In this document: positions 11,001 through 18,557 of the stretch, piece by piece
How the letters are laid out: each line of letters begins with the position of its first letter
Numbering within the stretch: position 1 is the stretch's first letter
Assembly (NCBI RefSeq): GCF_020037025.1
Contig: NZ_JAIQLH010000065.1
Span: 1-64,000, forward strand
DNA from: Streptomyces huiliensis
GTDB lineage: Bacteria; Actinomycetota; Actinomycetes; Streptomycetales; Streptomycetaceae
Length of the DNA stretch: 64,000 nucleotides
Direction of reading: 5' to 3'
Program-made: the position numbers and the translations under genes
The notes under the pieces: model-generated
The model's input: the letters and a program-made list of their open reading frames with translations, nothing else
Database searches by the model: none
What the model was told of the DNA's origin: nothing

Positions 11001-12577
11001 GCGGCCCGCAGCCCGGCCACCGCCTCGTCCGCGTTCGCGGCGAGCACCGCGATACGGTGCTCCCGCAGGCCCCGGCGCCGGGCGGAGGTGTAGGCCACGT
11101 CGTAGAAGCGGGGCGGCCGCGGGGCCTCCAGCAGGTCGGCCCAGTCGGCCGCTGCTCGCGCGACCGCTTCCGCGGTGCGGGCCGAGACGAGGAGGGGCAC
11201 CCGGTCCCCGGACGGCGGCCCGTCCCGTTCGGGTTCCGGTTCGGGTCCGGCGGCGAGCACCACATGGGCGTTGGCCCCGCCGAACCCGAACGAGTTGACG
11301 CCCACCACCGCGCGGCCGGTCGCCCGCAACGGCCGTTCCGTGGTGGCCGGTTCGAGGTTGAGGCCCGCGAAGTCGACGGCCTCGCTGAGGGGCTCCGCGT
11401 GCAGGGTCGCCGGAATCCGCCCGTGGCGCAGGACCAGCACCGCCTTCGCCAACCCGGCGATGCCCGCCGCCGCCTCGGCATGGCCGAGCTGCGACTTCAC
11501 CCCGCCGACGGGCAGCGGCCGCTCCCGGCCCGCGAACGCCTCAGCCAGCGCCTCGCACTCGACTGGGTCCCCCACCGGGGTGCCCGTCCCGTGCGTCTCC
11601 ACGTAGGCCACGTCCCGGGGGGCGATGCCGCACGCGGCGTACACGTCCTTCAGCAGCCCCGCCTGGCCCTCACGGCCGGGGAAGGCCAGGCCGATGGTCC
11701 TGCCGTCGGAGTTCACCGCGCTGCCGGCCACCACCGCGTGGACCCGGTCCCCGTCCGCCAGCGCGTCCCGCAGCGGTTTGAGCACCAGCACCCCGGCGCC
11801 CTCGGCCCGTACGAAACCGTCCGCGTCGGCCGCGAACGGACGGCACCGCCCGGTGGGCGAGAGCATGGCGGCCTTCGAGAAGCCGACGTATCCGCCCGGG
11901 CCCACGATGACGTTCACCCCACCGGCCAGCGCCACCGGGCTGCGTCCACCGCGCAGGGTCTCGCACGCCTGGTGGACGGCGGTCAGCGACGAGGAGCACG
12001 CGGTGTCCACGGTGAACGACGGGCCGTGCCAGTCGAAGTGGTAGGAGACGCGGTTGGCCGCGTTGCAGCCGACCCCTCCGGTCAGGTCGTAGGGCGAGGC
12101 GGTCCGGGGCCGCATGCACCGCAGGTTCAGATACTCGTGGGAGGACAGGCCCACAACGACAGCCGCCTGCCCGCCGGCCAGCGCCGCCGGGTCGATCGCC
12201 GCGTCGTCCAGGGCCTCCACGGCACACTCCAGCACCAACCGGTGCTGCGGGTCGATCCGTGCCGCCTCCTTCGGGGAGATCCCGAAGTAGTCGGCGTCGA
12301 AGCCCGCGACGTCGTCCAGGAACCCGCCGGCGGCAGTGTATGCCTTGCCCGGCCGCCGTGGATCCGGCGCCGTGAAGCGCGCCGCGTCGAAACGGTCCTG
12401 CGGCACTTCCCCCACCGCGTCCCGCCGCTCCGTGAGGAACTCCCAGAACGAAGCCAACGAGGACACCCCGCCCGGCAGCCGCAACCCCACCCCCACCACG
12501 GCCACGGCGGCCGAGGGCGCGCCCCTGCCGAAAGTGCCGGCGAACGAGCCGACTGAGCCGGTAGTGGACGAAGGCAT
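5081..12577 (-). CDS. Single-module reducing type I PKS with embedded C-methyltransferase (KS-AT-DH-cMT-ER-KR-ACP)
   Basis: 2498 residues. Domains with the residues seen: KS about 24-445 (Cys194, His329, His366); AT 545-870 (GHSVG Ser638, YAFH 738-741, close to the HAFH of malonyl-specific ATs); DH 910-1190 (HRVGGGAVLP with His942, Asp1107); methyltransferase about 1340-1580 (VLEIGAGTGGTT near 1402); a non-catalytic KR-like linker 1590-1770; ER 1800-2115 (LNYRDV, VHGGAGGVGLAA); KR 2135-2325 (GGLSGFGAA, Lys2246, Ser2270, Tyr2283, Asn2287); ACP 2400-2480 (GVDSL, Ser2442). All active sites look intact. One complete module with a cMT and no docking or TE domain is the layout of fungal highly reducing iterative PKSs, so iterative use with programmed methylation is the likely mode. 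The ATG at 12577 follows GGAGGG. Downstream partners are the TEII and, convergently, the reductase-like SDR. Product unknown. Confidence 0.93.
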   Translation of the reverse strand: MPSSTTGSVGSFAGTFGRGAPSAAVAVVGVGLRLPGGVSSLASFWEFLTERRDAVGEVPQDRFDAARFTAPDPRRPGKAYTAAGGFLDDVAGFDADYFGISPKEAARIDPQHRLVLECAVEALDDAAIDPAALAGGQAAVVVGLSSHEYLNLRCMRPRTASPYDLTGGVGCNAANRVSYHFDWHGPSFTVDTACSSSLTAVHQACETLRGGRSPVALAGGVNVIVGPGGYVGFSKAAMLSPTGRCRPFAADADGFVRAEGAGVLVLKPLRDALADGDRVHAVVAGSAVNSDGRTIGLAFPGREGQAGLLKDVYAACGIAPRDVAYVETHGTGTPVGDPVECEALAEAFAGRERPLPVGGVKSQLGHAEAAAGIAGLAKAVLVLRHGRIPATLHAEPLSEAVDFAGLNLEPATTERPLRATGRAVVGVNSFGFGGANAHVVLAAGPEPEPERDGPPSGDRVPLLVSARTAEAVARAAADWADLLEAPRPPRFYDVAYTSARRRGLREHRIAVLAANADEAVAGLRAAADGRPLPGTAVAEAVADGRIGFAFCGNGALWDGAGAALLHGEPAFRDEVAALDEVLRPLLGWSVLEELDAPAGSRPLARTEFAQPLLFAVQAGLVAALAARGVRPHAVTGHSVGEVAAAYCAGVLDREGACAVIAARSRCQAATAGSGRMAAVGLDEAAAAERLARAHGRLVIAGVNSDRDVTVAGDAEALAALGRELAERQVFFRDLGLDYAFHSPAMDGLSPALEAALAGVAPRPGNLPLVSSVTGRVLPGTAAGADYWWRNVREPVRFADSAGTLLDHGCDALVEIGPHPVLAGYLRRTAAGRARRAEVVPTLSRSDGDPGALDTAVARLAAAGARLAWDRCFPRPGRVVDLPAYPWQRERHWSGEPHWWDTEPAEDAAAAPDHPLLGVRRSGPAPSWRHTLEPAHLPWLADHRVGGGAVLPAATFVDMALSAGRTALEVPAEVVRLAVTHALPLDLDDPALHLRLRTAVTDGVVTVHSREGSADGAAGDWTGHTRGHVRPLLAPEPPALDLKDLHRRLTDRCATDGLYRETERSGLSYGPAFRVLTSLACGEREALADYRLADGADPGHTAHPTVLDGALQACGRLIARNLDEPAPFLPTAIATIRCWRTPPPAGVVYGRLRTLTSLEAVWDVDVADEAGHVAVRMHGCRLRRFDAARPAKPPLLREVLRAAPRPGPTTAGSPPLAVRDIVRACAGDLAALADDWRTMDYPRFHRVHTHYTAARAAATVRELLPGRTLVTEDDLAAAGVTDRHLPQLRRMLDLAARAGAVDLVGDGTWRLAADPPDPEALLREAMEALPPWAMVWFVAGVCGRHFTQVIRGLEDPLELLFSENDHLAARIYETPGPRYQNRITARLLRELSARQPADRPLRVLEIGAGTGGTTADLLPVLPADRTHYTFTDVSPAFLPRAQARFAAYDFVTYRTLDLNADPVEQGYAEGSFDVVVAANSLHTARDISRALGRTATLLADGGHLLASEFHDDHLLLSVAGLLGGYGDVDDTRLRPRGSLTISPDAWLDLLVANGFPEPVRLGDARSVQEPSVLFAARAPRPPRMSGPPGPRLTDARWITAIEETAAPSPLAARVTGRLRHAAAGATAHVGNPGDPAAWQRALPAAGTAHLVLYLDGTPPPDAHAATEQAVRHCGLLRALATACAHAPEGPDLHVWLVQGFRREGSPAPEPAHSAAWGAARTLANEQPRLTVRRVALLHDGTEEHARRLAGQLVRELSGPSDEDEVVLTGHGRFVPRLTPHSDPVRLSGGSSDDAYRLAVDDIGLRYRLAWRPAAVPTPAPGQVVVSTRAAGLNYRDVAAAAGLVPGAWPDRPVGGLECAGVVAAVGPDVTDFSVGDRVAGMGRGCLGSHALCRADGLLRVPADMSFAEAATLPVVLATVHHSLVRLAGLRAGETLLVHGGAGGVGLAALRLARHLGARVIATAGTPAKRDLLRILGAEHALDSRTPHFADEVRDRTGGRGVDVVLNSLTGEAMRRSLELLAPGGRFVELGKRDVLADRALPLAPFEDNVAFFCVDLGSLWTDAAPALVRATVRELQEALDAGIHRPLPYSPFPAARVAEAFTRLQHSRHIGKLVITFDDPAPVPRPPAAPAPDPDGVHLIVGGLSGFGAAIARDLAAHGARRLVLVGRRGADGPEAEAVLDALHGLGAAVAVFAADAGDPEAMGRVLADVDASGRRLAGVVHAAMVQDDAPLTELDDERLRAVLHPKIAVGHVLDRLTRGRDLDYFLVLSSVAAAVGNRLQAPYCAGNLALDALVRDRRRAGLPATSVQWGAVSGAGYVERTGMTERLAAVGLRSVPADDALALLRPLLGDPGADVVGAASVDWGTLRHFLPALDTPRTRYLLPADGGSGDHADLRSRLAGATAEEALALIEDSLAELLARVLHTTPDRIHRDRRLDRLGVDSLMAAELGGLLHRSLGPEVPVLELAAAPSLSALARRVVTRLGHRPPDTPDEPERDPG

Positions 12578-12869
12578 AGGACGCCCTCCGGACGGGACGG
12601 GAGCAATGCAGGGTCTCCTCGACGTCTTCCACTCCGGTGATGCGGCTAGCGCCGGATCCGGCTAAACCCCCTATATCAGTTACCTCTTGGAGAAGTGGGG
12701 GGCAGGGGAGACAGGGGAAGCACCCTTGCCCCCGTGCCGCCCCACGGGCACGGGCCACCCGGGCCGGGCCCCGGCACGGGCTCGAGGGGGTCCGGGGCTC
12801 CGGAATCGTCGGCGGCGGGACAGCGGCCGGCTTCCGGCGATGCCTCCGCGCGACGGGAGCGATACCGGG
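12578..12869. other. Upstream region of the PKS gene
   Basis: It holds the PKS ribosome site (GGAGGG just upstream of 12577) and an AT-richer patch at about 12660-12690, unusual for this genome, that most likely contains the leftward PKS promoter. No clear -35/-10 pair or operator palindrome could be assigned. Confidence 0.35.
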
Positions 12870-13199
12870 AAGAGTTGGGACGGGCATGAGGACGATCGCC
12901 ACGGCGATGCTGGGCGCAAGAGGTCGGACAGGGTCGCGGACGGCGACAAGGAGCCGGCCGGCAAGTGGACGGCGGTCGTCGACAACTGCTTCTGCTCCGT
13001 CCGGATCGCGAAGGAGCAGAGGGACGGTCCGCCGAAGACCTGACGGGACCTGCTGGACGGCCGGTTCAAGGGCAGACTCCGGTACTCCATCCCCGGGGTC
13101 GCGGGCGACGGCACAGCCGTCCTGGAGGGCCACGGCCGGGGCGAGCAGCCTGGCCCTCACGCGTTTGCCCGGCTCAGCGCACCCTTCCCCGCGGTTTGA
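12870..13199 (+). pseudogene. Unidentified small gene interrupted by an in-frame TGA
   Basis: One rightward frame has strong GC3 coding bias and reads DKEPAGKWTAVVDNCFCSVR up to a TGA at 13041-13043. After it the same frame stays open with equally strong bias (RDLLDGRFKGRLRYSIPGVA onward) to a TGA at 13197-13199. Continuous bias on both sides of the stop suggests a former gene broken by a nonsense change. No family is recognised and the start is unclear (12870 is approximate). The 3' end overlaps the end of the pirin gene on the other strand by about 25 bases. Confidence 0.3.
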
Positions 13200-14139
13200 G
13201 CGCCACCGGCGGCAGTTCGGGCGCGGGCAGGCGGGCGCCGGCGTAGCCGTGGACCGTGCCGAAGCGGGTGCCGGTCGTCCAGTCCGTGCGGGCCTGGGCG
13301 ATCTCCTCGTGCGAACGGCCCACGAAATTCCACCACATCACCAGATGCTCCTCGAACGGCTCGCCGCCCAGCAGCATGAACGCGCTGTCCGTGTCCGCCC
13401 GCAACGGCAGTTCGCGGCGTCCGCAGCCCAGGTAGAGCAGGGAACCGGGGGCGAGCCGGACGCCGTCCACCTCGGCTTCGCCCGACATCGTCAGTGCCGC
13501 GTACTCGAAGTCGGGCTCGACCGGGAGGCGTGCCGAGGCGCCGGCGGCGAGGGTGACGTCGGCACCGACGATCGGGGTGAAGGCGGTGCCGGGGGAGCGG
13601 GCGCCGTCGAGTTCGCCGAGGATGACGGTGGCGTCGAGACCGCCGCCGTGGACCCGGGGCAGCTCCGTGTGGTGCTCCCACGTGGGCGCCGTTTGCCGGT
13701 GGGCGTCTGGCAGGGCCACCCACAGCTGCGCGCCGTGCAGCAGGCGGGCGTGTTCGCGCGGCGACTCCTCCGAGTGGGCGATGGCCCGTCCGGACGTCAT
13801 CAGCCCCAGTTCGCGCGGCCGCACCGTCTGCAGACTGCCGAGGCTGTCGCGGTGCAGCACCTCGCCGTCGTGCAGCCAGCTGACGGTCTGCAGCCCCATG
13901 TGCGGGTGCGGCGCCACCTGCATGCCGGGCCGGTCCGCGATGTCGTCCGGCCCGTAGTGGTCGACGAAGCACCAGGCGCCGATCATGCGCCGCCCCATGC
14001 TGGGCAGCAGCCGCCGGACCACGGTGCTCTCACCCAGCGGGACGCTCTTCGCCCGTAGCAGCTCGTGCACGGGACGCGCGGTGACGTCCTCCCGGCCGCC
14101 GCACGGAGTCGGGGCCGGCTTGAGATCGAGGTTGCTCAT
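13174..14139 (-). CDS. Pirin family protein
   Basis: 321 residues, two cupin domains. The N-terminal cupin has the family block GPDDI..MQVAPHPHMGLQTVSW with the metal-binding His pair, then HRDSLGS and MTSGRAIAHSE. Bacterial pirins are iron-binding cytoplasmic proteins with regulatory or quercetinase activity; which applies here is unknown. It is divergent from the DUF488 gene, with a start at 14139 and no obvious ribosome site. Confidence 0.9.
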   Translation of the reverse strand: MSNLDLKPAPTPCGGREDVTARPVHELLRAKSVPLGESTVVRRLLPSMGRRMIGAWCFVDHYGPDDIADRPGMQVAPHPHMGLQTVSWLHDGEVLHRDSLGSLQTVRPRELGLMTSGRAIAHSEESPREHARLLHGAQLWVALPDAHRQTAPTWEHHTELPRVHGGGLDATVILGELDGARSPGTAFTPIVGADVTLAAGASARLPVEPDFEYAALTMSGEAEVDGVRLAPGSLLYLGCGRRELPLRADTDSAFMLLGGEPFEEHLVMWWNFVGRSHEEIAQARTDWTTGTRFGTVHGYAGARLPAPELPPVALKPRGRVR

Positions 14140-14225
14140 GTCCGCACTGTTTCATGATCTTCATGAAGAGTGGTGTGGGGAAACAGAGAGACAGTGGAGA
14201 CAGTAAGGACAGGAGAACCCTTGCC

Positions 14226-14594
14226 ATGAGCCGATCCACGCCCCACCTCCGTGTACGACGCGTCTACGACCCTCCCGAGCCCGCCGACGGCACCCGCGTC
14301 CTCGTCGACCGCCTCTGGCCGCGCGGCCTCGCCAAGGCCGACGCCCGCGTCGACCAGTGGCCCAAGGAGCTCACGCCCTCCACCGAGCTGCGCCGCTGGT
14401 ACCACGGCTCCGACGGCGCTTCGTTCGACGAGTTCCGCCGCCGCTACGAAGCCGAACTCGCCGCACCCGAGGCGGCCGAGGCCCTCGACCGCCTCCGCCG
14501 GCTCGCGGCCGACGGCCCCGTCACCCTCCTGACCGCGGCCAAGGACCCGGCCCGCAGCCATACGGAGGTGCTGCGCGGGCACCTTGGCGGGTGA
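14226..14594 (+). CDS. DUF488 family protein
   Basis: 122 residues, the full length of the short DUF488 type. VRRVYDPPEP, LVDRLWPRG and WYHGSD match the conserved blocks of this family, whose function is not established. The ATG at 14226 follows GGAGAA at 14211-14216. It is transcribed away from the pirin gene. Confidence 0.85.
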   Translation: MSRSTPHLRVRRVYDPPEPADGTRVLVDRLWPRGLAKADARVDQWPKELTPSTELRRWYHGSDGASFDEFRRRYEAELAAPEAAEALDRLRRLAADGPVTLLTAAKDPARSHTEVLRGHLGG

Positions 14595-14671
14595 AGGGCG
14601 GTCAGGCGGGAGCCGCCCAGGCCGGGTGGCCCTGGAGGGAGGACCCCGACGGCCTGCTGCGGCCATCAGGA

Positions 14672-15925
14672 CTACTCGAGCCACTTCCGGTCGAGTGCCA
14701 TGTCCCGCAGCCGGTCCAGGCCGAGCGGTGGCTCGGGGCGGGTGACCGGACCGCTCTCCGCGAAGGAGTTGATCTCCCGGACCAGGACGCGGCGGCCGTC
14801 CTCGCGGAGGGTGTCGGCGGTCCAGACGACGGCGTCGCCTCCCTTCTCCGACGGAGTGCGGGTGACCTTGACCTTGGTCCCGTCCGGCAGGGTCCGGGCA
14901 CGGCAGTCGTCGCCGGCGTCGGACGGGCAGGTCATGTGGCCGCCCAGCGCCTCCGTCATACCGTTCTGCACATCCGCTTCGATCATCGACTTGCCGTGAC
15001 CGTCGTCGTACACGAGTTGGACGAGGGCGTCGTCGGAGTGCAGATCGGTGATCCGGCCGCCGGTCGGCAGCAGGGCGAGCAGCACCCGGGCCAGGCGCCC
15101 ATCCGAGGCGGCGCGCCCCCCGGACGGGGAGGGCGTGCCGGCCGCCGGCAGGGCGTCGACGGCCTTGCGCCAGGCCGGGCTTCGCACGATCGCACCCAAC
15201 TGGTCGGGGGTGAGAGCCGGGTCGGCGGCGCTCTCCGTGGCCTTCTCCTCGCCACCCCCGAACTCCTGGAGCAGCAGGGACGCGCCGTCCTTGGTGACGA
15301 GCTCGGCGTACCAGCGCCGCTGGCCAGTGTCGCCGGTGGGGTGGGTGAAGGACCGGGTGGTGTACAGCGTTCCCCCGCCGGGGAGTTCGCGTGCCTCGCA
15401 CCGGTCGTACGGGCGGACCTGAACGGGCAGGCAGCCGGCCGGCCGGTCGCCCGGGTCCGGCCGCCGGATCGCGATGTCGAGAGCGGTGGCCCCGTGCGCG
15501 CCTGTGTAGGTGAGCCTGGCGGTCAGGGCCCGTCCGGCGTCGGCGTCCGCCGAGCCGGTCCCACTCGCCTCCGAGACGCTGCCGCCCTTCGGCAGCAGAC
15601 TCGTGAGGGTCGCCACCATCTCCTGCCCGCTGACGCGCGTGGGGGACGGCCGCACGGTGCGAGGGGTCGCGGGACGCACGTCCTCGGCCGGCGTGACACC
15701 ACCGGTCCCGCCAGTGTTCAGCAGCAGAGTGCCGCCGAGCGCGACGAGCGTCAGCGCGGCGGCCCCGGCACCGGCCTGGAGGAAGCGGGCCCGGCGCAGC
15801 CGGCGGCCCCGGGCGGTGGCGCGGTCGATCAGGTCGGGGGAGGGCGGCGGGCAGGCGTCGGCCGCGTTCTTCAGGACGGCGGTCAGTCGCCGCTCCAACG
15901 CGTCGTCGTGGTCGTCGAGGGGCAT
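14672..15925 (-). CDS. Membrane-anchored protein, partner of the SigE-type sigma factor
   Basis: 417 residues: a cytosolic segment of about 45 residues, one membrane helix (about 48-70, GAGAAALTLVALGGTLLLN) and a large extracytoplasmic region with several Cys and no recognised enzyme motif. This topology and the position directly after a SigE-family sigma gene fit the membrane proteins usually encoded with such sigma factors in Streptomyces; an anti-sigma function is inferred, not shown. The ATG at 15925 follows GGAGCTG. About 98 bases separate it from the sigma gene. Confidence 0.7.
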   Translation of the reverse strand: MPLDDHDDALERRLTAVLKNAADACPPPSPDLIDRATARGRRLRRARFLQAGAGAAALTLVALGGTLLLNTGGTGGVTPAEDVRPATPRTVRPSPTRVSGQEMVATLTSLLPKGGSVSEASGTGSADADAGRALTARLTYTGAHGATALDIAIRRPDPGDRPAGCLPVQVRPYDRCEARELPGGGTLYTTRSFTHPTGDTGQRRWYAELVTKDGASLLLQEFGGGEEKATESAADPALTPDQLGAIVRSPAWRKAVDALPAAGTPSPSGGRAASDGRLARVLLALLPTGGRITDLHSDDALVQLVYDDGHGKSMIEADVQNGMTEALGGHMTCPSDAGDDCRARTLPDGTKVKVTRTPSEKGGDAVVWTADTLREDGRRVLVREINSFAESGPVTRPEPPLGLDRLRDMALDRKWLE

Positions 15926-16023
15926 GAACAGCTCCGTTCGTACGGCTCGAACAGCGGTGACCGGGCAGCAGGCGGTGCCGGGCACCTCGGTGGATCCGCG
16001 GTGGGAAAGGGAGTGGGGGAGGG

Positions 16024-16527
16024 TCAGCGGGCGGCCGGCTCGGACAGCTCGTCCCCGAGCAGCTCGCGCAGCCGCCGCAGGGCCCGCAGGCTCCGCACCC
16101 GCACCGCTCCCTGCGACATCTTCATCGCCGCGGCGGTTTCCGCCACGTCGCGGTCCTCCCAGTAACGCAGCACCAGCACGGCGCGGTCCTTGGCCGGCAG
16201 CCGCGCCAGACCGTCCAGCAGCGTCAGCCGCAGCTCCACGTCGTCGGCGCGGCCGGCGGAGTCCGGGAACCAGTCGCTGGGACGCTCCCGGGAACCGCGC
16301 AGCCGCCGGTGCGAGAGGAACGTGCGCACCAGCACGGTGTGCGCGTAGGCGACGGGCGACCGCCGGCGGTCGATCCGGCGCCACGACCGGAACATCTTGG
16401 CGAGGGTCTCCTGGACGAGGTCCTCCGCGAGGTGCCAGTCACCGCCGGTCAGCAGGCATGCCGTGCGGAACAGATAGCCGCTGCGCGCGGCCGCGAACTC
16501 CAGGTAGTCGCCGGGTGCTTCCCCCAC
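16024..16527 (-). CDS. SigE-family ECF RNA polymerase sigma factor
   Basis: 167 residues with region 2 (LAEDLVQETLAKMFRSW) and region 4 (LPAKDRAVLVLRYWEDRDV, then the HTH AETAAAMKMSQGAVRVRSLR). Length and pattern fit the actinobacterial SigE-like ECF group. The GTG start at 16527 follows AAGGAAA. It would direct polymerase to a small regulon, possibly gated by the membrane protein encoded next to it. Confidence 0.9.
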   Translation of the reverse strand: MGEAPGDYLEFAAARSGYLFRTACLLTGGDWHLAEDLVQETLAKMFRSWRRIDRRRSPVAYAHTVLVRTFLSHRRLRGSRERPSDWFPDSAGRADDVELRLTLLDGLARLPAKDRAVLVLRYWEDRDVAETAAAMKMSQGAVRVRSLRALRRLRELLGDELSEPAAR

Positions 16528-16685
16528 CGTGTTTCCTTCCGTGATCCGATCTCTCCCCCTGTACGCGGTGGGGGACGTCCGGCGTTACACGGAATCCCCA
16601 TCGGGGCGCGGGTGACTTCCGCCGGGCGGTGAAGTCGCCTCCGCGTGCGTCCGTTCCGGCCGTGGCCGGGCGCCCGTCGGTGTCG

Positions 16686-17312
16686 TCAGCGGGAGTGGTC
16701 AGCGGCGGCCGGCGCCAGCAGCCGGTCCAGGGCGCGGCGGGTACGGGCCGGGGCCTCGGGGTCGGCGAGGAGCTGGAGCTCCTGGTTGAGCGCCAGGTAG
16801 CAGCCGACGAGCTCGTACGTCACCTGCTCCGGATCGGTGTCGGCGGGCAGCTCGCCGGCCGCGACGGCCTGGCGGAGCTCGGCCGCGAGGCGGCGGCGCC
16901 AGACGCGGCTGAGGCGGGCCACCGCGTCGCGCACCCGGCCGCCCCGGGCGTCGAACTCGACGGAGGCGGTGGTGAAGAGGCAGCCGCCGGGGAAGACGGC
17001 GCGCTCGTGCTCCAGGTAGCCGATCCACGCCTCGCACAGGGCGCGCAGCCGCGGCAGGCCCGGCGCGGCGTCCTCCGCCGGGTGCCAGACGGCGCGGACG
17101 AAGACCGCGGACGCGCCCTCCAGGACGGCGAGCTGGAGGGTCTCCTTGGTGCCGAAGTGGCCGAGGACGCCGGCCTTGCTCATGCCCAGGTCGGTGGCGA
17201 GACGGCCGATCGTCAGCCCCTCCAGGCCCTCCACCGAGGCGATCGCGATGCCGCGGTCGATGATGCGTCCGCGGGTGGCGCGGGCTTCGGCGGCGGACTT
17301 GCGAGGGCTCAT
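16686..17312 (-). CDS. TetR/AcrR family transcriptional regulator
   Basis: 208 residues. The N-terminal HTH (IGRLATDLGMSKAGVLGHFG) is typical of TetR regulators and the C-terminal part matches the TetR_C family with a helical ligand pocket. It is divergent from the KASIII gene with a shared 177-base intergenic region containing the palindrome CCGATCGG, so it probably represses both genes. Its ligand is unknown; an acyl-CoA-like molecule is possible from context. Confidence 0.88.
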   Translation of the reverse strand: MSPRKSAAEARATRGRIIDRGIAIASVEGLEGLTIGRLATDLGMSKAGVLGHFGTKETLQLAVLEGASAVFVRAVWHPAEDAAPGLPRLRALCEAWIGYLEHERAVFPGGCLFTTASVEFDARGGRVRDAVARLSRVWRRRLAAELRQAVAAGELPADTDPEQVTYELVGCYLALNQELQLLADPEAPARTRRALDRLLAPAAADHSR

Positions 17313-17347
17313 CCGGTCATCCTAGCCATCCGGCCGGCTTTTAGCTT

Positions 17348-17355
17348 CCGATCGG
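17348..17355. promoter_or_regulatory. Putative TetR operator core and KASIII promoter
   Basis: CCGATCGG is a perfect 8-bp palindrome just upstream of a good -10 candidate TATATT (17364-17369); a weak -35 (TTAGCT, 17341-17346) sits 17 bases before the -10. An operator between -35 and -10 would let the divergent TetR protein block the KASIII promoter. Confidence 0.5.
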
Positions 17356-17414
17356 TCGGTTGCTATATTCCGGCGTGGCGACGGCGCTCCACCCGGCCGG
17401 ACCGGGGGGCGCCG

Positions 17415-17466
17415 CCCTTCCTGCCGACCCTTCCTGCCGATCCTTCCGACCGATCCTTCCGAGTCG
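17415..17466 (+). repeat. Four tandem 13-bp repeats in the KASIII leader
   Basis: CCCTTCCTGCCGA occurs twice perfectly (17415-17427, 17428-17440) followed by two diverged copies, TCCTTCCGACCGA (17441-17453) and TCCTTCCGAGTCG (17454-17466). The array ends 10 bases before the AAGGAG ribosome site of the KASIII gene. The pyrimidine-rich strand is the sense strand. Confidence 0.75.
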
Positions 17467-17489
17467 TACCGAAGCAAGGAGAACCGACC

Positions 17490-18434
17490 GTGCCGGGATC
17501 CCGCATCACCGCCCTGGGCCGCTACCAGCCGTCCCGCGTCCTGACCAACGACGACCTGGCGGGCATGGTCGACACCAGCGACGAGTGGATCCGCCGCAGG
17601 ACCGGCATCGCCACCCGGCGGATCGCCGCCGAGACGGAGTCCGTCGCCGACATGGCGGCCGCCGCCGCGGCCGACGCCCTCGCCTCGGCCGGCCTGGACC
17701 CCTCCGACATCGGCCTGGTCACGGTGGCGACCTGCTCCGCCGTCGACCGCTGCCCCTCGACCGCCGCCCAGGTCGCCGGACGGCTCGGCATCCCCGCGGC
17801 CGTCGCGTACGACCTCAACAACGGCTGCGCCGGCTTCTGCACCGCCCTCGCCACCGCCGACCACGCCGTCCGCGCCGGCGCGGCCCGCCACGCCCTGGTC
17901 AACGGCGCGGAGAAGATGTCCGACGTCACCGACTGGACGGACCGCAGCAGCTGCGTCCTGCTCGGCGACGGCGCGGGGGCGGCCGTCGTCAGCGCCGCCG
18001 AGCCGGAGGGGATAGGCCCGGTCGTCTGGGGTTCGGACCCGACGCGCGCCGACGCCGTCCGGCTCCTCGGCGACTGGCACCCGCGCTTCGCCCAGAAGGG
18101 CCAGACCGTCTTCCGCTGGGTCACCGCCGAACTCCCGGCCATCGCCCGCGAAGCGTGCCGCCGCGCCGGCCTCACCCCGTCCGACCTCGCGGGCGTGGTG
18201 ACCCACCAGGCCAACCTGCGCATCATCGAGAACGTCGTCCGCCGACTCGACCTGCCCGACCACGTGGTGGTCGCCCAGGACGTCGTCGACTCCGGCAACA
18301 CCTCCGCCGCGTCCGTCCCCCTCGCCCTGGCCAAGCTGGTCGAGCGCGGCGAACTCCCCGCCGGCGGGCCGGTCCTGCTGCTGGCCTTCGGCGGTGGGAT
18401 GTCCTGGGCGGGCCAGGTCGTCACCTGTCCTTAG
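17490..18434 (+). CDS. Beta-ketoacyl-ACP synthase III-like protein (FabH family)
   Basis: 314 residues with the KASIII triad: Cys in NNGCAGFC, His in THQANLRI and Asn in DSGNTSAAS; the N-terminus (ALGRYQPSRVLTNDDLAG) is typical. It condenses an acyl-CoA starter with malonyl-ACP, or acts as an acyltransferase like CerJ/ChlB3 types. The GTG at 17490 follows AAGGAG at 17476-17481. It stands alone with its own TetR regulator and no ACP, KASII or FabD gene nearby, so a specialised rather than housekeeping role is likely. Confidence 0.88.
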   Translation: MPGSRITALGRYQPSRVLTNDDLAGMVDTSDEWIRRRTGIATRRIAAETESVADMAAAAAADALASAGLDPSDIGLVTVATCSAVDRCPSTAAQVAGRLGIPAAVAYDLNNGCAGFCTALATADHAVRAGAARHALVNGAEKMSDVTDWTDRSSCVLLGDGAGAAVVSAAEPEGIGPVVWGSDPTRADAVRLLGDWHPRFAQKGQTVFRWVTAELPAIAREACRRAGLTPSDLAGVVTHQANLRIIENVVRRLDLPDHVVVAQDVVDSGNTSAASVPLALAKLVERGELPAGGPVLLLAFGGGMSWAGQVVTCP

Positions 18435-18557
18435 ATCCGGTGTCCTCGGATCCGGCGCCGCGCGCGCCCGGCGCGGCCCGGAAACGGCGGGGACGCCGGC
18501 GGCGCCCGTACCGTAGGGTGCGGGCGCAGGCATCCCCGCTCTCACCAGGAGACCTCG

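Noticed and set aside
9047-12556. Second long plus-strand open frame opposite the KS-AT-DH part
   Set aside because: Same antisense shadow effect; no domains, and the minus-strand PKS domains are continuous and complete.
17415-17466. CRISPR-like repeat array
   Set aside because: Direct tandem repeats without spacers and no cas genes; treated as a simple leader repeat.
17490-18434. Housekeeping fabH
   Set aside because: No fabD, acpP or fabF genes are next to it, and it has its own TetR regulator, unlike the usual fab operon.
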